From Bacteroidota bacterium (GTDB taxonomy: Bacteria > Bacteroidota > Ignavibacteria > SZUA-365): a DNA stretch of 6,724 nt. The first letter of the stretch is position 1, and each line of letters starts with the position of its first letter. The notes beneath the pieces are model-generated. The model was not told where the DNA came from and made no database searches. It saw nothing but the letters and a program-made list of their open reading frames with translations. Location of the stretch: NCBI GenBank assembly GCA_018224415.1, contig JAGTUZ010000264.1, positions 1 through 6,724 of the forward strand. Reading direction: 5' to 3'. A program made the translations under genes and the position numbers. This document shows, one piece after another, positions 4,601 to 6,724 of this stretch.

Positions 4601-6724
4601 TGTTTCCTGGACACAGATCGCCGGGCCTCTGCCTGTGACCGACGGCGCGTATGAATGGACCGTCCCGGGTTTCACTTCCACGTCCTGTCGAATGCGCGTG
4701 CGCGACGCGAATGGATCATTGGCAGATGCAAGCCCGGACCCGTTCACGGTGTATCTCCGTCCGGAGATTGACCTTCTTGCCCCCGACGGTGGGGAGTCCT
4801 GGCAGGTCGACACGAGACATGATGTGCTATGGTCGTCGATCGCCGTCGACCGCGTCGACCTATCGATTTCGACCGACGGCGGCGTCCGCTGGCAGCCGAT
4901 CGAGAGTGGCGTTCTCGCACGTCTCGGAGGCTACAGCTGGCAGCTGCCCCTCACACCGTCCGATTCCGCCCTGCTCCGCATCGTATCGTCGGACAACGCA
5001 ACCGTGTCGGACCGCAGCGCTGCGCTGTTCCGCATCACGGCCGTCCCGGCCGTCACGGTGCAATCGCCGAACGGCGGCGAACGCTGGCGCATCGGAAGCA
5101 CACACACCGTACGCTGGCAGAGTGCGGAAGTGGATAGCGTGCTGTTGGAAAGCAGTTTCGACGCCGGCGCGTCCTGGGAAGTCCTGACCATTGCGGATGC
5201 CGAAGCCGGCGCGTGGGAGTGGACGCTGCCCGACCGCGTTTCCGACCGCTGTATGCTGCGGGCGACCGATACGCGGCGGCCGACAGTGACGGACGAAAGC
5301 GACGCGGTGTTTGCTGTCACGCCACATCCCTTCCTGCAGTTGCTCGCTCCGGTGGGCGGCGAGAGTTGGGAGATCGGTACGACGCAGAACATCCGCTGGT
5401 CCAGCGCGGAAGTCTCGAGCATCGACATCGAGTACACGACAGACAGCGGCGTGCGCTGGATCACAGCCGCGGTCAACATCCCCTCTGCGCCGGGTATGTA
5501 CGCCTGGAACGTGCCGACGGAACCCTCGGACTACTGCCGCGTGCGCATCACCGACACCCACGATTCCACCCGCGTTTCCGTGTCGCCTCTGCCATTCCGG
5601 ATCAGTGAGTCTGAAACACGGCCCACGCTGTTCGCCCCGCAGAACGGCAGAGATGGGGTGTCCACACGTCCCATCTTCGGCTGGCAGCCCTTCCGCGACG
5701 CCATCAGCTACCAACTCCAGGTCACCAACGACGTGACGCTCGGCAGCTGGGTGATCAATGTAACCGGACTGACGGCGGTCAACTTCCCTTCGCCGGAACT
5801 CGCCCGCAACACGAGGTATTTCTGGCGCGTGAAGGCGTTCCGCAGTGGCTGGGAGAGCGAGTGGAGCACGATGTGGGAGTTCACGACCAGCGGCAGCATA
5901 CTCACGTCACCGCGGCAAGCGCAACCGTTCGACAACAGCATCGGTCTCGCAACGACGTTGAACCTCCGCTGGAACGCCGCGCCGGAGGCGGATGCGTACC
6001 ACCTGCAGGTCGCGCTTGATGATCGCTTCACCACGCTGGTGCATGAACAGACGGGCCTGACCGGACTGACCACGTTCGTGGGCGGACTCGAACACGATCA
6101 GGATTACTGGTGGCGGCTCCGCTCGGGCCACAGCAGTTCGACGGTGCAAAGCGACTGGTCACGTCCATGGAAATTTTCGACTGCCCCCGCTCCACCACGG
6201 CAGCTCACGCCGTTCGACGGACTGCCGGACGTCCCGCTCAACGCCCTGCTGAACTGGTATCCCGTGCCCGGGGCGCGGGCGTATCGACTGCAGGTCGCCG
6301 ATGATGAGAGCTTCAACGCTATCGTCTTCGACAGCTCCTTCATTACCGGCACATCCATACAGGTGACGGGACTCCGGAGTTTCCGGACGTTTTACTGGCG
6401 CCTCAACGCGACGACGTCCCGCGGTACCAGCGACTGGAACAGGCCGTGGATGTTCCGCACCGTCGACATCGGCACCGGTATTGGCAATTCAGGCACCTCG
6501 TTGCCCGACCATCCGCTCATCACCGCCGTTTGGCCACAACCCGCGCGCACGCGGTTATCCGTCGCCTGCGCCCTCCCAGGCGTCGGCGAATACCGGATCG
6601 GTTTGTACGATTTTCTCGGACGCGAGGTCCGTGCGATGCCCGTCCAGGATCGCAGTGCATACGGTCTTGAGATGGATGTCACCGGTCTCCCGTCAGGCCC
6701 CTACCTGCTGCGACTTTCTGGTGA
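1527..6724 (+). CDS. Giant secreted multidomain protein with PKD, lipase-like, Kre9/KNH-like, FN3-like and T9SS sorting domains, partial at its C-terminus
   Basis: One frame stays open for 1,732 codons from ATG 1527 (or 1530) to the right edge. Residues 1-31 look like a signal peptide cut after ANA. Residues 34-116 are a PKD domain (WAWDVNGDGITD, then ELPGRYTVRLVV). Residues about 118-300 are unassigned, with an RRRR run at 212-215. Residues about 303-576 resemble a PGAP1/lipase alpha/beta-hydrolase but lack the catalytic Ser. Residues about 590-980 are beta-rich and end in DDGNGPDTTADDG (932-944). Four Kre9/KNH-like repeats span 987-1362, three FN3-like repeats 1364-1647, and a type IX sorting domain begins near 1664. 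By family knowledge this is exported by Sec, moved across the outer membrane by T9SS, and released or anchored at the surface. The last roughly 10-15 residues are probably missing. Its role is unknown; binding or adhesion is an inference from the domain mix. It has its own divergent promoter and is unrelated to cmk-ispH. Confidence 0.93.
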   Translation, partial: MMTPTRLSPLSLLSLLLWLAIILTAGPPANAQPHAAFTVDVDSGAAPLSLQFTDQSTPADSIIGWAWDVNGDGITDSQDRNPRWTYELPGRYTVRLVVRDSASSDTAVYVDFIDVAPVLEEDIACLVRVVEYSSPLVRYVELWGYEGSGLPAPLSPVSMRMPVDSSGQASFYWGKFLNVLSQNITDLLLLDENFRVLGKTGFSYPYKDLAARRRRDAVVFLHRDLTSYQQHPREQADATRWIFPARNRFPWLPGRPAAALATGGEAQNGPLYQTTLLLPPAAYDSGAVGYAQFLLANRRPDRFPLLLLADMEQTRAAWGVDTDIITPADTLVPGFNGKHDYAFTSSTARLQQRDHSHDNHFDVWEYYYPPDQNWEESAYLFARDLDWLLDGYDTTQAAVAAHGVGGLVLRAYLEGTARNYTYFGPEASAIPYRGDVFKAVFLGTPHAGRLRAGMAYVAPDALTPTDVMDQHAPVLRELMPGRESLQRLNPQLLPYGVTVLNIAGSAPLVSPPLPVESARHDDGRTALSSALLPAPRTTNAILGGWSSAMLQSPDDPEGRQDAPDPALIPELIHAFVRSDSTLEAYRSRFLFFQGPDSLHFASSVYTPPSALPLHADVGFSTLRLTADGVPFPMANTTRLRLDLTSGARLHFEDIDGLPALTAPGLHFYPTALCFSDQPAICQLAWQDPVFFTLSTTGSTNPLRGEAIALDGLGWQLPVQQQSIVPDPFLSRTDDLGRVFDVARAAGDLLLAWSREKRNTLAITAHEATVLNPLRRLHGGEPDPSGFVEFTVDCLTNELTVLLDYGSNSEPLFALMEPGGVPVDASSANDSTVFFTHHPQLHVKFLTIRNPAQGDWRLLVDNAPALPPGCRVASITNAAKDLQLTLLPSLPLSGQELTVTLALDATGPVATERSASCVIIDSSGTRRVIQVRDDGNGPDTTADDGVFTGSVMLGRAGTYRIEGFYFATAGGCRIRRSVVRPLVLPPALELLTPTGGEEWRTGTRELVRWQGIAPQQVVLDFSADNGVSWTQIAGPLPVTDGAYEWTVPGFTSTSCRMRVRDANGSLADASPDPFTVYLRPEIDLLAPDGGESWQVDTRHDVLWSSIAVDRVDLSISTDGGVRWQPIESGVLARLGGYSWQLPLTPSDSALLRIVSSDNATVSDRSAALFRITAVPAVTVQSPNGGERWRIGSTHTVRWQSAEVDSVLLESSFDAGASWEVLTIADAEAGAWEWTLPDRVSDRCMLRATDTRRPTVTDESDAVFAVTPHPFLQLLAPVGGESWEIGTTQNIRWSSAEVSSIDIEYTTDSGVRWITAAVNIPSAPGMYAWNVPTEPSDYCRVRITDTHDSTRVSVSPLPFRISESETRPTLFAPQNGRDGVSTRPIFGWQPFRDAISYQLQVTNDVTLGSWVINVTGLTAVNFPSPELARNTRYFWRVKAFRSGWESEWSTMWEFTTSGSILTSPRQAQPFDNSIGLATTLNLRWNAAPEADAYHLQVALDDRFTTLVHEQTGLTGLTTFVGGLEHDQDYWWRLRSGHSSSTVQSDWSRPWKFSTAPAPPRQLTPFDGLPDVPLNALLNWYPVPGARAYRLQVADDESFNAIVFDSSFITGTSIQVTGLRSFRTFYWRLNATTSRGTSDWNRPWMFRTVDIGTGIGNSGTSLPDHPLITAVWPQPARTRLSVACALPGVGEYRIGLYDFLGREVRAMPVQDRSAYGLEMDVTGLPSGPYLLRLSG
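1626..1874 (+). other. PKD domain with a DxNxDGxxD loop (protein residues 34-116)
   Basis: The stretch AAFTVDVDSGAAPLSLQF, WAWDVNGDGITD and NPRWTYELPGRYTVRLVV follows the PKD order of a beta-sandwich domain common in extracellular bacterial proteins. Residues 68-76 (DVNGDGITD) match the DxNxDGxxD pattern of calcium-binding loops, which also occurs in many PKD domains. Whether calcium binds here is an inference. Confidence 0.8.
2433..3254 (+). other. Lipase/PGAP1-like alpha/beta-hydrolase domain, apparently catalytically inactive (protein residues 303-576)
   Basis: The order of elements follows lipases of the PGAP1/DUF676 type. FPLLLLAD (303-310) stands where the first strand and HG motif are expected. 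FDVWEYYYP (361-369) and ESAYLFARDLDWLL (376-389) precede AAHGVGGLVLRAYLEG (400-415), then VFKAVFLGTPHAG (436-448), then HDDGRTALSSALLP (520-533). Active relatives have xHSxGG at the elbow; here Gly403 takes the place of the nucleophilic Ser. The HG oxyanion motif reads AD, and the expected DH near residue 545 reads GW. Asp521 or Asp522 could be the surviving triad acid. The fold assignment rests on motif order recalled from the family, not on a profile search. Confidence 0.65.
4215..4439 (+). other. Beta-sandwich region with a DG-rich motif, resembling choice-of-anchor X or VWA-linked Ig-like domains (protein residues about 897-971)
   Basis: The stretch VRDDGNGPDTTADDGVFTGSV (930-950) matches the DDGxxGDxxAxDGxYxG signature of Ig-like domains attached to VWA and choice-of-anchor proteins. 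Just before it, FLTIRNPAQGDWRLLVDN (844-861) resembles the 'nP.sGtW.l.v' strand of the preceding domain in such proteins. The cluster of Asp and Gly suggests a metal-binding turn. The family name is tentative. Confidence 0.45.
4485..5612 (+). repeat. Four tandem Kre9/KNH-like Ig repeats of 94-95 residues (protein residues 987-1362)
   Basis: Each unit opens with xxSPxGGExWxxGTxxxxxW and continues with a DGGVxW-like strand, a G-x-Y-x-W-x-x-P strand and a closing strand. The GGE glutamates are at 996, 1090, 1185 and 1279, a spacing of 94, 95 and 94. Repeats 1, 3 and 4 carry a Cys 57-58 residues after that Glu (1054, 1242, 1337), which repeat 2 replaces by Ala1148. The pattern matches the Kre9/KNH-like (Ser-Thr-rich GPI-anchored family) domain, frequent in bacterial surface proteins. 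The copies are well diverged, so they are not recent duplications. Confidence 0.75.
5616..6467 (+). repeat. Three tandem fibronectin type III-like repeats of about 95 residues (protein residues 1364-1647)
   Basis: Each unit has a W-x(6-8)-A-x-x-Y-x-L-Q-V core, with Trp at 1386, 1482 and 1577. A [FWY]WR strand follows, and the unit closes on an SxW...W-x-F-x-T end (WEFTT, WKFST, WMFRT). Such FN3-like modules commonly sit just before the sorting domain in T9SS cargo and act as spacers or binding modules. Confidence 0.75.
6516..6724 (+). other. T9SS type A (Por) C-terminal sorting domain, cut by the window edge (protein residues 1664-1732)
   Basis: The sequence AVWPQPARTRLSV (1667-1679), YRIGLYDFLGREV (1689-1701) and MDVTGLPSGPYLLRLSG (1716-1732) follows the family order: PNP-like turn, LYDxxGRxV strand, then LpxGxYxLrL. 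Typical members end about 10-15 residues later, so the gene should stop just past the window. The domain directs outer-membrane export by T9SS and is normally removed by the sortase PorU. Confidence 0.88.

Noticed and set aside
4860..5714. A 284-codon open frame on the minus strand
   Set aside because: It is antisense to the Kre9/KNH-like repeats. The Arg/Ala/His-rich, motif-free product marks it as a shadow.
4485..6467. Repeat blocks considered as recent DNA-level tandem duplications or recombination hot spots
   Set aside because: The copies share only family-level protein motifs and differ strongly in nucleotide sequence, so they are old domain repeats.
1..6724. Search for tRNA, rRNA, CRISPR arrays, insertion sequences and attachment sites
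   Set aside because: No cloverleaf, spaced identical repeats, transposase motifs or terminal inverted repeats were seen. Nearly all of the window is coding.

Overview
The window comes from a GC-rich bacterium, most likely of the Bacteroidota/Chlorobiota/Ignavibacteriota (FCB) group. Three things point there: a large exported protein ending in a type IX secretion (Por) sorting domain, the compact cmk-ispH gene pair with a Bacteroidota-like IspH sequence, and two intergenic elements that fit the Bacteroidota -33/-7 promoter pattern. The genus cannot be read from the sequence. A high-GC lineage such as Kapabacteria- or Rhodothermia-like bacteria is a guess only.

Layout. Positions 1-1356 (minus strand) hold a housekeeping operon: cmk (cytidylate kinase, complete), followed by ispH (last enzyme of the MEP isoprenoid pathway, truncated by the left edge). 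The two overlap by an ATGA junction. Positions 1357-1526 are a 170-nt divergent intergenic region carrying a candidate promoter in each direction and three 8-nt tandem direct repeats. From 1527 to the right edge a single open frame of 1,732 codons runs on the plus strand without a stop. It encodes one very large secreted multidomain protein whose last few residues lie outside the window.

The giant protein reads in order: signal peptide; PKD domain with a DxNxDGxxD loop; an unassigned stretch; a lipase/PGAP1-like alpha/beta-hydrolase domain whose nucleophile elbow reads AHGVGG instead of the usual xHSxGG; a long beta-rich stretch ending in a D-G-rich motif; four tandem Kre9/KNH-like Ig repeats (period 94-95 residues); three fibronectin III-like repeats (period 95-96 residues); and the T9SS C-terminal sorting domain. 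The apparent loss of the catalytic serine, together with the missing HG oxyanion motif and histidine, suggests a non-enzymatic, possibly binding, version of a lipase fold displayed on the cell surface. This is the most unusual item in the window.

The two transcription units look functionally unrelated: nucleotide and isoprenoid metabolism on one side, a surface or secreted protein on the other. They share only the intergenic region. No RNA genes, mobile elements, CRISPR arrays or convincing terminators were seen.
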